A stretch of DNA of 64,000 bases from Paenibacillus sp. 32O-W (GCF_007679495.1 NZ_VEGP01000010.1:1-64000), one strand, 5' to 3'; positions 17,642 through 26,248 are shown, numbered from the stretch's first letter. Translations and numbers: made by a program. The notes: a model not told the origin generated them from the letters alone.

Positions 17642-18023
17642 ATTCCCATCCTCCAATATTTACTCTAGGATTAGTTTATCGGATAAATCACAAGGTTTAT
17701 TTATATATTTTCAAATTGATATTCGAGAGGTGGTGTTATGTAGTGGCGAGAAAGAAGCCTGCAGCGGGAAGAAGCCAAGAAGATGTGGATGGACAGCGGC
17801 GGAAGAATGAAGTTAAAGGTGGCAGTTAAGGACCGTCGGACCATATTTTCAGTGTGCAAACTTATGAAAAGAAGAATAACTAACCTAAGCAATTTAACAA
17901 GACTTCTCAAAAGCCGGCAAATAGTGGATAATGGATAACGACTCATTTTATGAAGGATAAGAGAATGCCGGCGGGCGGGCTGATTTCGAATAAGTGCAGT
18001 TAATGGAAGGAGTTGGATAGAAT
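17642..18023. other. Intergenic region with a possible phage terminase relic
   Basis: On the plus strand, GAGAGGTGG precedes a GTG at 17743 that opens a short basic peptide beginning MARKKPAAGRSQE. In another frame (17789 onward) the sequence reads MWMDSGGRMKLK. Placed end to end, these two pieces resemble the start of phage terminase small subunits (MARxR..., then xWxxSGGxxKLKDIA). This would be a decayed, frameshifted remnant. The match is short and made by eye. Confidence 0.2.
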
Positions 18024-18464
18024 ATGCAGCTTGTTGATTTGGAGCCGAAGCTCGGTGAGGAAGAAATCCGCGAGCTTCTGGAGGCCTGCGTTCAATATGA
18101 CCCTGAGTTATTGGACAGAGCAGTAGAGGAATACCGGTCAGACCCGGAATTGTCGATCCTGGGCCTGGAAGTGGAAGATGAAATCGTGGGGCTGTTGGGA
18201 ATTAGAAGCCGTCAGGATAATACGGTTCTCATCCGGCATTTATATGTTAAGCCCGAAGTACGCGGGAATGGACTTGGACGGGCGCAGCTGCTTGAATTGA
18301 TTTCCTTGCGGAATCCGGACCACATTATAGCGGAAGTGGAGGAAGAGTCGGTGGACTTCTTCCGGAATGTAGGATTCACGATTGTCAGCTTCAAGGAAGA
18401 AGACGGGCAGGAAAAATTTCGCTGCACCTATTCGGTTCATGAGCAAGCGGAGGACGAAGGATGA
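18024..18464 (+). CDS. GNAT family N-acetyltransferase
   Basis: The 146-residue protein has a compact GNAT fold: acceptor region at the N-terminus, ILGLEVEDEIVGLLGIR strand, LYVKPEVRGNGLGRAQLLELI (acetyl-CoA pyrophosphate loop, Q/RxxGxG/A form RGNGLG, about residue 80), then IIAEVEEESVDFFRNVGF. It would acetylate an unknown amine or protein with acetyl-CoA. GGAAGGAG lies about 12 bases before the ATG. Its end overlaps the next small membrane gene by four bases, so the two are cotranslated. Confidence 0.85.
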   Translation: MQLVDLEPKLGEEEIRELLEACVQYDPELLDRAVEEYRSDPELSILGLEVEDEIVGLLGIRSRQDNTVLIRHLYVKPEVRGNGLGRAQLLELISLRNPDHIIAEVEEESVDFFRNVGFTIVSFKEEDGQEKFRCTYSVHEQAEDEG

Positions 18465-18694
18465 AGACAGTCTATAATTTTGTGACCGGCGGGCTTATCG
18501 TGTTCTTTGTATTTATTTCATTGGCTACCGTGGGCAAGCTGTCCGGTTATGACGTTGACTTCATTCCAATAGCGGAGTGGGCTACCAAGTATATTCTGCC
18601 GTGGATCGCTCTTTATTGGCTGATTCGATTGGTCCGGGCGGTAGAGGCCAAGCAGGGCCCGGATAAAACCGATTCCAAGGTTAGTTCTGAATAG
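18461..18694 (+). CDS. Small two-helix membrane protein
   Basis: The 77-residue product has two predicted helices (FVTGGLIVFFVFISLATVG and YILPWIALYWLIRLV) and a charged cytoplasmic tail rich in Lys/Asp. Its ATG overlaps the acetyltransferase stop in an ATGA arrangement. No family recognised. A terminator follows. Confidence 0.7.
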   Translation: MKTVYNFVTGGLIVFFVFISLATVGKLSGYDVDFIPIAEWATKYILPWIALYWLIRLVRAVEAKQGPDKTDSKVSSE

Positions 18695-18740
18695 CTACTA
18701 TAGATACTTGGGGTACGCTTCCCTTATTTCACCCTACAAG

Positions 18741-18761
18741 GACGCCGAAAGGCGTCTTTTT
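18741..18761 (+). terminator. Terminator of the GNAT operon
   Basis: GACGCC-GAAA-GGCGTC is followed by TTTTT; the GAAA tetraloop makes it a textbook intrinsic terminator. Confidence 0.92.
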
Positions 18762-18769
18762 ACAGCTTA

Positions 18770-19070
18770 GAGTTCTTTATTATGTTAATGCGGTGCAGAA
18801 GTGAAGGCGCCTATGGCATAAAAATCTTCGCTAATACCGGTTTTCCTATCCAGTTCCAAGGCTACTCGCAAAGTACTGCATAAACCTTTATCGAAGTAAA
18901 GCCATGCAGAGAGACCGCGAATAGCGGAAGGGTTTAGCCGTAAAGCCGTACAAATTCCTGCGATTCTGCAGTTTTTATGAAGTGATTCTGAACACTCGGG
19001 TGGAAAGCCTGCGATAATGCAGCCGTGCCTATCTTTACCAATTTTCATTTTTCTTTTTATCGATAAAACT
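18770..19070. repeat. Long intergenic repeat-like element
   Basis: This gene-free segment shares AGTTCTTTA, GTTAAT and GGCATAAAAA with 15941-16000 in the same order, and further on contains GCAGAG, CGCGAATAGCGG, and TGCGATTCTGCAG-type short inverted repeats. A reverse frame of 109 codons (18785-19114) crosses it but has no ribosome site. It is probably a dispersed structured repeat rather than a gene. Confidence 0.45.
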
Positions 19071-19105
19071 AAGCTTGTCCCTCCCAAAAATATATTTAAA
19101 AAATA

Positions 19106-19175
19106 TTGACACAAAGAATGAGTGCCTTTATTATATAGTAATGTAATTTATTTTAATTAGTAAACTATTTAGTTT
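19106..19175 (+). promoter_or_regulatory. Promoter and MarR operator
   Basis: TTGACA (19106-19111), 17 bases, TATTAT (19129-19134): a near-consensus promoter. Downstream, AAACTA-TT-TAGTTT (19162-19175) is a perfect dyad in the leader, the expected operator of the MarR protein encoded next. Confidence 0.75.
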
Positions 19176-19207
19176 GCATAATACTTTATCGTTAAAGGAG
19201 TGATCCA

Positions 19208-19648
19208 ATGCCTACGAACGATGAGTTGTCTAGATCGGTGGAATTATTCTGGCGGGTATCTAGAGGCTTGTCATCCATTTGGAAAAAAAAGTTTGAACAG
19301 CAGTTATCCAATACCCAGGCCTATATTTTAATTCACCTGGATTCGAAAGGTCCGCAGAAGATTACAAACCTGGCGGAAGTATTGGATATCACTCCCGGAG
19401 CGATTTCCAGCATCTCGGACAAATTAATAGCCGCCGGCTTAATTGTCCGATGCCGGGATGAAGTTGACCGGCGTGTCGTATACTTGGATATAACTCCAAA
19501 AGGTAAGAAAATGCTGAAAGAAATCAAAGAGGAAGCCAGGATTGTAGTTAATAAATGCTTTAACGGATTGCCTGAAGAAGACATACACCATTTAATTCGA
19601 ATTTACGAAACCATTTTAATTAATATAGATAAATATCGAAGGGAGTAG
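19208..19648 (+). CDS. MarR family transcriptional regulator
   Basis: The 146-residue winged-helix protein has the recognition region KITNLAEVLDITPGAISSI (about residue 57) and the wing motif RDEVDRRVVYLDITPKG with the DRR signature. AAAGGAGTGATCCA precedes the ATG. The drug exporter begins 4 bases after its stop, so it most likely represses its own operon until a toxic compound binds. The strong promoter with a palindrome upstream supports this. Confidence 0.9.
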   Translation: MPTNDELSRSVELFWRVSRGLSSIWKKKFEQQLSNTQAYILIHLDSKGPQKITNLAEVLDITPGAISSISDKLIAAGLIVRCRDEVDRRVVYLDITPKGKKMLKEIKEEARIVVNKCFNGLPEEDIHHLIRIYETILINIDKYRRE

Positions 19649-19652
19649 GAGT

Positions 19653-21305
19653 ATGGAGCATCTTTCAAACAAGAGAAAAGTTTCGATTATGATCGCGATC
19701 ATGGCGGCCATGTTCTTCTCGGCTATCAACCAGACGATTATCGGAGTAGCCATGCCGCGGATCATTGCCAAGCTTGGAGGAATGGATTACTACACCTGGG
19801 CGATAACCATTTACTTATTGACCTCGACCGTAGCCACTGTTCTGGTCGGCAAGCTGTCCGATATTTATGGAAGAAAGCCGTTTGTGCTGGTCGGTATCGG
19901 GGTATTCATGCTGGGAGCTTTCTTATCCGGCTTCTCGAAGGATATTATCCAATTGATCATATACCGCGGAATCCAGGGAGTCGGCGCTGGGATCATCATG
20001 TCAACCGCGTTTACCGCAGTCGGGGATCTGTACGCTCCTCGTGAGAGGGCCCGCTGGACCGGCTTAATGAGCGGGGTATTCGGTTTATCCAGTGTGCTGG
20101 GGCCGCCGCTCGGAGGCTATATTGTAGACCATCTGGATTGGCACTGGGTGTTCTGGCTCTTCCTGCCGCTTGGGATCGTTGCATTTATTATGATCATGAC
20201 CCTTTTTCCAAAAGTGGAACGCAGACCCGGCGAATCCATCGACTATTTAGGTTCCTTGTTCCTGACGACAACCATCGTTCCGCTGCTGCTGGCTTTCTCG
20301 TGGGCAGGGGAAGGTGAAGGCAAATATGCTTGGGGCTCCTGGCAAATTATCGGGTTGTTTGCCGTTACCGCCGTCTCCTTGATCATTTTCCTTCTGGTGG
20401 AGATGAAGGCCAAGTCGCCTGTTCTGCCGTTATCCTTGTTCAAGAACAGTGTTGTTACGGTTTCCAATCTGTCCGGCTTCGTGCTGAATGCCGGAATGAT
20501 GGGCGCGATCATCTACGTTCCCTTCTTCGTTCAAGGGGTTAAAGGAATTTCTCCCACCTATTCGGGGTATGTCACGATGCCGATGTCCATAGCGATGATC
20601 GTTACTATGGGCGTGGTCGGGCAAATGATTGCCAGGACGGGAAAATATAAAGCCAAGGCGATTGTAGGATTAATTATTATGGCTGCCGGAATGGTGCTGC
20701 TTCATTTCATGGGTGTAGACACGCCAATTTACATCACGATCATCTATATGTGTATTCTGGGCTTCGGCCTCGGGATCAGCATGCCGGTCTTCTCCTTGAC
20801 GGTTCAGAATGCCGTGGAGCCGAAACAGCTTGGCGTCGCTACCGCTTCTTCGCAGTTGTTCCGGTCTTTGGGAGGAACTATCGGGATTGCTGTAATGGGT
20901 ACGATAATGGGGCAGAGGATGACTTCCAAAATGACGGAGCTCTTCGCACCCGCAGTCGGAACTGCTCAGCAAGTTCCTATGGACCCGGCGCTGGCCGAGC
21001 AAATGCAGGAATTCCTGAACCCGCAGGCTCTGCTGGATCAGCCGAAGCTGGAGGAATTTATGAGCGGATTGCCGGTCGAGATGCAAGCATTGTTCAATGA
21101 ATTCCTGGAGAAGGTTCGCGAAGCCTTGAGCTACGCCGTAACCAGTACTTTCCTGGCTGGTGCCATCGTCACCGTAGCTGCGGTGGTGCTGACGTTCTTC
21201 CTGAAGGAAATTCCGCTCCGTTCGGAGAAAGATGCCAAGCCGGCTGCCAAAGAAGCGGCAGAGGGCAAGAGAGCAGGGTTCAGCAAGCCAAGAACTGATT
21301 CTTGA
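19653..21305 (+). CDS. DHA2 (14-helix) MFS multidrug exporter
   Basis: The 550-residue protein belongs to the EmrB/QacA drug:proton antiporters. Motif A GKLSDIYGRKPFVLVG (about residue 61), IYRGIQGVGAGIIMSTAFTAVGDL (motif B region) and motif C GLSSVLGPPLGGYI (about 145) are intact. The C-terminal part contains a roughly 65-residue hydrophilic loop before the last helix and a basic tail. GGGAGTAGGAGT precedes the ATG. Cotranscription with marR predicts inducible efflux. Substrate unknown. Confidence 0.92.
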   Translation: MEHLSNKRKVSIMIAIMAAMFFSAINQTIIGVAMPRIIAKLGGMDYYTWAITIYLLTSTVATVLVGKLSDIYGRKPFVLVGIGVFMLGAFLSGFSKDIIQLIIYRGIQGVGAGIIMSTAFTAVGDLYAPRERARWTGLMSGVFGLSSVLGPPLGGYIVDHLDWHWVFWLFLPLGIVAFIMIMTLFPKVERRPGESIDYLGSLFLTTTIVPLLLAFSWAGEGEGKYAWGSWQIIGLFAVTAVSLIIFLLVEMKAKSPVLPLSLFKNSVVTVSNLSGFVLNAGMMGAIIYVPFFVQGVKGISPTYSGYVTMPMSIAMIVTMGVVGQMIARTGKYKAKAIVGLIIMAAGMVLLHFMGVDTPIYITIIYMCILGFGLGISMPVFSLTVQNAVEPKQLGVATASSQLFRSLGGTIGIAVMGTIMGQRMTSKMTELFAPAVGTAQQVPMDPALAEQMQEFLNPQALLDQPKLEEFMSGLPVEMQALFNEFLEKVREALSYAVTSTFLAGAIVTVAAVVLTFFLKEIPLRSEKDAKPAAKEAAEGKRAGFSKPRTDS

Positions 21306-21349
21306 TCCGAATATCTGATCTCATTGGCGGATATCGTTAAGCACGTAGA

Positions 21350-21376
21350 AAAGGACACCACTTTGGTGTCCTTTTT
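21350..21376 (+). terminator. Terminator of marR-MFS operon
   Basis: AAAGGACACCA-CTT-TGGTGTCCTTT with a T-run; long perfect stem. Confidence 0.93.
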
Positions 21377-21575
21377 CTCTTGGCGGATTGACCAAGCTAT
21401 TCTTTTTACGAGCTTCCGGCTTATTGGTTGGTCTGCCATGCCCGGGTTTGGAGAGAGAAGAGAGGAATTTGCTGTTGCTCTTCCGGCCAGATGAATTATA
21501 ATGGACTTTATCCAGTTTTATGCCATTGACTCGTTAAAGAGATGCAGATAAAAGTAACGAATAGTAAGGGGAGGA

Positions 21576-22769
21576 ATGGAGTTGGAACGTCTAGAAGGTT
21601 GGATAGAGGATGTATCCATAGTCACTCCGGAGGAGGTTGTGCAGGGAAGCCTGCGAATGGAAGATGGCAGAATCGCAGAAATCAAGCCGCACGGCGGCCA
21701 GGGGGCGGCAAGAGAATCATTTGAAGTGCACGACGGATTGTATCTGCTCCCGGGCATGATCGATCTGCATTGCGATGCGATTGAGAAAGAAGTCCAGCCG
21801 AGGCCGAATACTTTGTTTCCCATGGAAATGGCTTTACTCGAGCTGGAGAAGAAGCTGGCGGGCAACGGAATTACAACCATGTACCACTCTTTGTCGTTAG
21901 GAACCGGGCTTAGCCTGCGAGGGGATCATCTGATGACGGAGATGATCCGGCTAATCCGGAAGTATAGGGAAGAGCGGGCGATGATCCGCCACCGCATTCA
22001 TCTGCGCTACGAAGTCATTCATCTGGAAGGGCTGCCTCTGGCTGAAGAGCTGCTTCGCTCCGGCGCGGTAGAGTATCTGTCCTATATGAATCATGCCCCG
22101 GGCCAAGGGCAGTACCGGGCTCCCGGATCATTCGAGGCTTATGTGATGAAAAATCAGGGGGTATCCAAAGAGGAGGTCCGCCTCATTGCCCAGAACGCGC
22201 TGCAGAAGCAAGCACAAATAAATTGGCCCAGACTGCGGCAACTGTCTGAAGAGGCCAGAGAGCGCGGAATAGCGGTTGCATCCCATGACGACGATACCGA
22301 AGAAACGGTCAATACAGCATTAAGCTTCGGGGCTTCAGTCTCTGAGTTTCCGCTCAATTTGCCTACGGCCGAATATGCCAAACGCCAGGGATTGCAAATA
22401 TGTGTCGGCGCCCCCAATATTGTCCGCGGAGGGTCTCACGATAAAAATATGAAGGCCATGGATGGCATCCAGGCCGGTGTGGTGGATATTCTCTGTTCCG
22501 ATTATTATCCTTCATCCCTGTTGTCGGCTGTGTTCCTGATTGCGCATGAGGCGGGAATCGGTTTACCCCGAGCAGCGGCCATGGCCAGTCTGCATCCTGC
22601 AAGGGCGGTAGGGATTGATGATCGGCTCGGTTCGATTGAGGCCGGCAAACAGGCAGACCTGCTATTGGTCCAGGTTAAGGACGGATACCCGCTCGTTCGC
22701 AAAACATGGGTCAACGGAAGCCTGGTTTATGAAGCCAATTATTATCGCGAAAGAGAAAACAGATTTTAG
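21576..22769 (+). CDS. phnM: PhnM-type amidohydrolase (ribose 1-methylphosphonate 5-triphosphate diphosphatase family)
   Basis: The 397-residue protein matches PhnM of the carbon-phosphorus lyase pathway: MIDLHCDAIEKEVQPRP (metal-binding HxD, about residue 61), IASHDDDTEE (about 230), CSDYYPSSLL (about 310) and a C-terminal GSIEAGKQADLLLV strand. PhnM releases diphosphate from 5-triphospho-ribose methylphosphonate. No other phn gene lies nearby, so it is an orphan that may act with genes elsewhere or on another substrate. ATG at 21576 sits very close to GGGGAGG; a TTG two codons later (21582) has better spacing. Family is firm. Confidence 0.85.
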   Translation: MELERLEGWIEDVSIVTPEEVVQGSLRMEDGRIAEIKPHGGQGAARESFEVHDGLYLLPGMIDLHCDAIEKEVQPRPNTLFPMEMALLELEKKLAGNGITTMYHSLSLGTGLSLRGDHLMTEMIRLIRKYREERAMIRHRIHLRYEVIHLEGLPLAEELLRSGAVEYLSYMNHAPGQGQYRAPGSFEAYVMKNQGVSKEEVRLIAQNALQKQAQINWPRLRQLSEEARERGIAVASHDDDTEETVNTALSFGASVSEFPLNLPTAEYAKRQGLQICVGAPNIVRGGSHDKNMKAMDGIQAGVVDILCSDYYPSSLLSAVFLIAHEAGIGLPRAAAMASLHPARAVGIDDRLGSIEAGKQADLLLVQVKDGYPLVRKTWVNGSLVYEANYYRERENRF

Positions 22770-22832
22770 GCGAATGAGTGGCCGGCCCGTTCACTTTGAT
22801 GGGGAAAGGCGTCCATTCGTAGAAAGGGTTGA

Positions 22833-22876
22833 TAAAACCTGTATCTGGTTCTTCATTAACCGGATCAGGTTTTTTG
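22833..22876 (+). terminator. Terminator of phnM
   Basis: AAAACCTG...TCTGGTT pairs with AACCGGA...CAGGTTTT, followed by TTG and TTTT. Confidence 0.85.
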
Positions 22877-23002
22877 TTTTCTGCAGAAGGCCCGGGCGTT
22901 ATGGTCCAAGAAATGCTAACAGATTCGATTTCCTTAGTTATTAACGAAGAAGAATATGAATAATAGCATTCCAAAAAGTTCAGCATAAGTTTAAATTAGG
23001 CG

Positions 23003-23050
23003 TTGAAATTTGACGAAGAGTCGACTACAATAATGATAATGATTATCATT
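23003..23050 (+). promoter_or_regulatory. Promoter with a perfect Fur box
   Basis: TTGAAA (23003-23008), 17 bases, TACAAT (23026-23031). The 19-base dyad AATGATAATGATTATCATT (23032-23050) overlaps the predicted transcription start. It contains TGATAAT-n-ATTATCA, the 7-1-7 Fur consensus of Bacillus, and differs from Zur and PerR boxes at the diagnostic outer bases. Iron-dependent repression of the next gene is predicted. Confidence 0.85.
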
Positions 23051-23087
23051 GTTACTTATTGACCATGATTAAGAGGAGCGTTTAGAT

Positions 23088-23282
23088 ATGAGTTTATTAC
23101 TTCCGATCACTACCATCATCCTGGTCCTGCTTGGGAGCGCCTGTTTGTTTATGGCAATAGAGCATGATCGCCGGGTAAGCGCGCAATTCAGCAAGAAGAA
23201 GGCAAGTACCGTCAGAGCATACGGATCAGGCCCGGTGGAGGGGCTTCGCAGGCTTTTCCTTAAGGTTCGTAACGCTGAATAA
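23088..23282 (+). CDS. Fur-box-controlled small membrane protein
   Basis: The 64-residue product has one N-terminal helix (LLLPITTIILVLLGSACLFMAI) followed by a basic cytoplasmic tail of about 40 residues (DRRVSAQFSKKKA...). AGAGGAG lies about 11 bases before the ATG. I recognise no family. A perfect Fur box covers its promoter, and no other gene follows within 300 bases, so it is a free-standing iron-regulated transcript. It may be a small accessory or regulatory peptide for an iron-limited membrane complex; this is speculation. Confidence 0.65.
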   Translation: MSLLLPITTIILVLLGSACLFMAIEHDRRVSAQFSKKKASTVRAYGSGPVEGLRRLFLKVRNAE

Positions 23283-23387
23283 GCTCAAGATGGAGAATGC
23301 CGAATGTGACAATGCGAAGCTTGGGCTGCATATGAGCCCGGTCGGACAGAAGCTTCAGTGAGGATCGAATAACGGATCTACGAAATG

Positions 23388-23434
23388 AACAGCCGGAGGA
23401 CTGCGCAGAGACGCAGGTTCTTCGGCTGTTTGTC
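23388..23434 (+). terminator. Terminator-like hairpin
   Basis: AACAGCCG...ACTGCG pairs imperfectly with CGCAGG...CGGCTGTT; only a short T-rich end follows. The rest of 23283-23586 contains nothing else recognised. Confidence 0.55.
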
Positions 23435-23586
23435 ATTTGAGGAGTTGTTCGACAGGTAAATCTCCTCCCCCTGCACTTGTTCCCTGGCTTACAATCCCGG
23501 TTGATTTCGGCCTTGTCAAAAATGTGATCATTTAGATGAATAATGGGAAGATTATATAAAGAGTATTGCAGAAGTGAGGTGATACG

Positions 23587-24090
23587 ATGCCGACAACAAT
23601 GGAGACCGACGTCAATCATGAAGCGGTGGATAAGGTCAAGGAGATGATTAAAGATATCGAAACGGCGATGTTATCCACCATATCGGAGGGGGGCATCAAC
23701 TCCAGGCCGATGCAGACGCAGGATATTGAATTTGACGGGGACTTGTGGTTTTTGACGAAGAAGGATACGACCAAGTTCCGTGAAATTATGGAGAATCCTA
23801 GCGTCAATATCGCGTACGTAGGCCAATCTTATGTGTCTATTCGCGGTACAGCAGAAATTGTGGACGATCTTGAGCGGAAGAAAGAACTGTGGAAAAAAGG
23901 ATACGAGAAGTTTCTGGATACGACATATGAAGACCCCAATATCGTATTGATCAAAGTTCGGTCGGAAACGGCGGAATATTGGGAAACGGGAAATAAAATG
24001 AAAACCGTAAAAGCTTTTTTTAGAAAAATGGCGGGCAAGCCGCCGGAGGATGACGAGGAGATCAATAAAACTATTCATTTGAACCATTAG
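23587..24090 (+). CDS. Pyridoxamine 5'-phosphate oxidase family / general stress protein 26-like
   Basis: The 167-residue protein has the split-barrel FMN-binding fold of the general stress protein 26 (YdaG) group: MLSTISEGGINSRPMQTQDIEFDG, DLWFLTKKDTTKFREI and YVSIRGTAEIVDD follow in the canonical order, with the family's C-terminal PNIVLIKVRSETAEYWE. These proteins bind FMN or deazaflavin and reduce small molecules or buffer stress. GTGAGGTGATACG precedes the ATG. It stands alone, ending in a bidirectional terminator shared with amt. Fold assignment firm, substrate unknown. Confidence 0.88.
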   Translation: MPTTMETDVNHEAVDKVKEMIKDIETAMLSTISEGGINSRPMQTQDIEFDGDLWFLTKKDTTKFREIMENPSVNIAYVGQSYVSIRGTAEIVDDLERKKELWKKGYEKFLDTTYEDPNIVLIKVRSETAEYWETGNKMKTVKAFFRKMAGKPPEDDEEINKTIHLNH

Positions 24091-24116
24091 CCCAAATCAT
24101 TTGACAGCAATGAGAG

Positions 24117-24149
24117 AACGCAGGACCTCCCTGGAGATCCTGCGTTTTT
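24117..24149 (+). terminator. Terminator between the GSP26-like gene and amt
   Basis: AACGCAGGA and TCCTGCGTT form a stem followed by TTTTT; an intervening CTCC/GGAG pair strengthens it. Confidence 0.85.
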
Positions 24150-24255
24150 GATATTCTTCCAGGGGCTGACCTTAACAGATAAAATCTGCCGGGGATAACC
24201 CCTTTTAACGTGTAAATTATACCTTGCCGGACTCGCGATTCATGGCAGAGAGGGC

Positions 24256-25674
24256 TCACGGCTCCGTCCGGAACCCGCCGATGGAGGGGGAGGTGCGGTG
24301 AGCGGCTATTTCATCGTTAGTTGTCCGGATATGCTCTGGATACCCATAGCTTCCGTGCTCGCTGAGATCCAGGCCTTCCATCTCTTCCTGGGGAGTTACC
24401 CGCAGCCCGAACGATTTCTTGATAGCATACAGACAGAGGAAGGAGAGGGCGAAGGCATAGCCTCCTGCTGCCACGACCCCGTAAAATTGCACCCATAGCT
24501 GCTCCAGGCTCCCGGTGTACAACCATCCTCCTTGGCCGACTCCAACCTTGGAGGCGAGCTCGGGAGAAGCCAGGAAGCCGGTGGACAGCGTTCCCCAGAT
24601 GCCGGCCGCTCCGTGAACGGATAGCGCGGAGATCGGGTCATCGATCCGTCTTCTTTCGAGCCATCGGGCGCTGACGAAGACGAGCCCTCCGGCAATCCCT
24701 CCAATCAAAATTGCGGCCCAAGGCTCCACGAAGGCGCAGGAGGCGGTAATGGCGACAAGCCCGGCCAGATAGCCGTTTAATATGACGGGAATGTCGGCCC
24801 TCTTGTGCCGTATCCAGGATACCGCCATAGCGGACAGGGCACTGGCTCCTGCGGCGAGCTGCGTATTCATAGCGACGAAAGCGAAGAACCCGTCTCCGAC
24901 CGACAGCGTGCTGCCGGCATTAAATCCGAACCAGCCTATCCATAGAAAACATACACCAAGTGTAGTGTAGACCTGGTTATGGCCGGGGATTTCGTTGGCA
25001 GACCCGTCGAGGTTATATTTGCCCAGCCGCGGTTTAAGTAAAATGGTGGCGGCCAAAGCGGCCATAGCTCCGGTGAGATGGACAACAGTCGAACCGGCGA
25101 AATCCTGCTTGCCGTGCTCGCCTAGCCAACCCCCTCCCCAAATCCAGTGGGCCACTACCGGGTAAACCAAAATCGAGAACAGCAGGGTGAACAGGACGTA
25201 AACCGACAGCTTCGCGCGTTCGGCAAAACCTCCCCAGGCGATGGAGAGGGAGACGGCGGCGAAGGCCAGCTGGAACAGGAAGAACACGGCGGGTGGAAGG
25301 GAGTCGGAGGCGGCAGGAGCAAACATGAATTGGCCCCAGCCGATGAAGGAATTTCCCGATTCCCCGAAGATCAAGCCGTAGCCGGCAAACCAGAAGACGA
25401 GCGAGCACAAGCCTACGGTTATAACGGTTTTGCCCGCGATATGTCCGGCGTTCTTCATTCGGGTCGAGCCCGTCTCCAGCAGGACGAAGCCCGCTTGCAT
25501 CAACAGAACCAGAACGGCCGCCACCATCACCCATAATGTGTCCAAGCCGACGGCCAATGAGGAAACGCCCTCTGCTTCCTCCGCAGCCATGGCCTTTAAC
25601 GGAAGCAGCGATCCGAAGCAAACGGTGGACGCTCCCGCTATCGTTTTTCTGACAAGAGAATGACATTGTTTCAT
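24256..25674 (-). CDS. amt: Ammonium transporter (Amt family)
   Basis: The 472-residue protein is an Amt/MEP/Rh channel with a cleavable-looking N-terminal signal and 11 predicted helices. Landmarks are LETGSTRMKNAGHIAGKT, the substrate-recruiting Asp and first pore His in DFAGSTVVHLTG (about residue 190), and the second His in SVHGAAGIWGT (about 345). The C-terminal cytoplasmic tail has the GLDLSEHGSYGYPE motif of Amt gating. No glnK gene follows. ATG at 25674 has AAAGGAG 10 bases upstream. A TnrA/GlnR-like box lies about 90 bases upstream, matching nitrogen control. Confidence 0.94.
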   Translation of the reverse strand: MKQCHSLVRKTIAGASTVCFGSLLPLKAMAAEEAEGVSSLAVGLDTLWVMVAAVLVLLMQAGFVLLETGSTRMKNAGHIAGKTVITVGLCSLVFWFAGYGLIFGESGNSFIGWGQFMFAPAASDSLPPAVFFLFQLAFAAVSLSIAWGGFAERAKLSVYVLFTLLFSILVYPVVAHWIWGGGWLGEHGKQDFAGSTVVHLTGAMAALAATILLKPRLGKYNLDGSANEIPGHNQVYTTLGVCFLWIGWFGFNAGSTLSVGDGFFAFVAMNTQLAAGASALSAMAVSWIRHKRADIPVILNGYLAGLVAITASCAFVEPWAAILIGGIAGGLVFVSARWLERRRIDDPISALSVHGAAGIWGTLSTGFLASPELASKVGVGQGGWLYTGSLEQLWVQFYGVVAAGGYAFALSFLCLYAIKKSFGLRVTPQEEMEGLDLSEHGSYGYPEHIRTTNDEIAAHRTSPSIGGFRTEP

Positions 25675-25764
25675 CAAGCTTCAGCTCCTTTTGTCACTTT
25701 TTCTTACTTCATCCCACTTGTACGCCTAATGATAAAAGGAGATTAGACCATGGTGCAACAAACC

Positions 25765-25781
25765 TGTAAGGTAATGTGACG
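25765..25781. promoter_or_regulatory. TnrA/GlnR-type box upstream of amt
   Basis: TGTAA-n7-TGACG matches the consensus TGTNA-n7-TNACA with one mismatch in the last position. It lies about 90 bases before the amt start on the opposite strand. Confidence 0.6.
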
Positions 25782-25840
25782 AGCTTTTTTAAGTTAGGGG
25801 TGATTAAGCGGAGGGCGTTCTATAAAAAGAGGCTGAAAAT

Positions 25841-25883
25841 AAAAAAGGATGAAACCTGACGCCGGTTGACCGGCTAGGGTTCC
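25841..25883 (-). terminator. Terminator of the tnrA-like gene
   Basis: On the minus strand GGAACCCTAGCCGG folds with CCGGCGTCAGGTTTC around TCAA, followed by ATCCTTTTTT. Confidence 0.75.
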
Positions 25884-25924
25884 TCCCCGTTTGGATCTGC
25901 AGATGGTCATGGACTGAACAAAGG

Positions 25925-26248
25925 TCAGCTTGGCGGCCGATGGCGATTAAATTGGACGTTGAGCTGTCCTTTAAGCATTTCCTCGCGCATTTTTTCTTTG
26001 CTGATCTGCTTTTTCTCCCGCTCCCGCATTTTATGGATCTCATACGTTTGCATGCCGTCCTCCATTTTATTGGCCACTTCCACCAGCATATCGACATCCT
26101 CGAAGGAAAATTTGCGGGTTCCGCCTTTGGAGCGTTCGGGAACGACCAGTTTTCGTTCTTCATAATAGCGGATTTGCCTGACGGACAATCCCGTAAGCTC
26201 GCTGACCGTGCCGATCGGGATGACCTTCTTTTCTCTGTACGATACCAT
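25925..26248 (-). CDS. tnrA: TnrA/GlnR-type MerR-family nitrogen regulator
   Basis: The 107-residue protein has the MerR-type winged helix with the family core IGTVSELTGLSVRQIRYYEERKLV (read in two parts, about residues 12-35) and GGTRKFSFEDVDMLVEVANK. The C-terminus ends KGQLNVQFNRHRP, resembling the TnrA tail (GQLNAHFR) that binds feedback-inhibited glutamine synthetase. It lies divergent to glnA, with two perfect TnrA/GlnR boxes between them. AAGGAGGGAATAACC precedes the ATG. TnrA is favoured over GlnR by the tail and by not being cotranscribed with glnA, but the two are close paralogues. Confidence 0.82.
   Translation of the reverse strand: MVSYREKKVIPIGTVSELTGLSVRQIRYYEERKLVVPERSKGGTRKFSFEDVDMLVEVANKMEDGMQTYEIHKMREREKKQISKEKMREEMLKGQLNVQFNRHRPPS

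Noticed and set aside
17701-17946. Reverse frame of 81 codons
   Set aside because: Low-complexity hydrophobic translation, no ribosome site; overlaps the possible phage relic.
18785-19114. Reverse frame of 109 codons
   Set aside because: Lies in a repeat-like intergenic element; no start signal. It could be revisited if copies elsewhere keep the frame.
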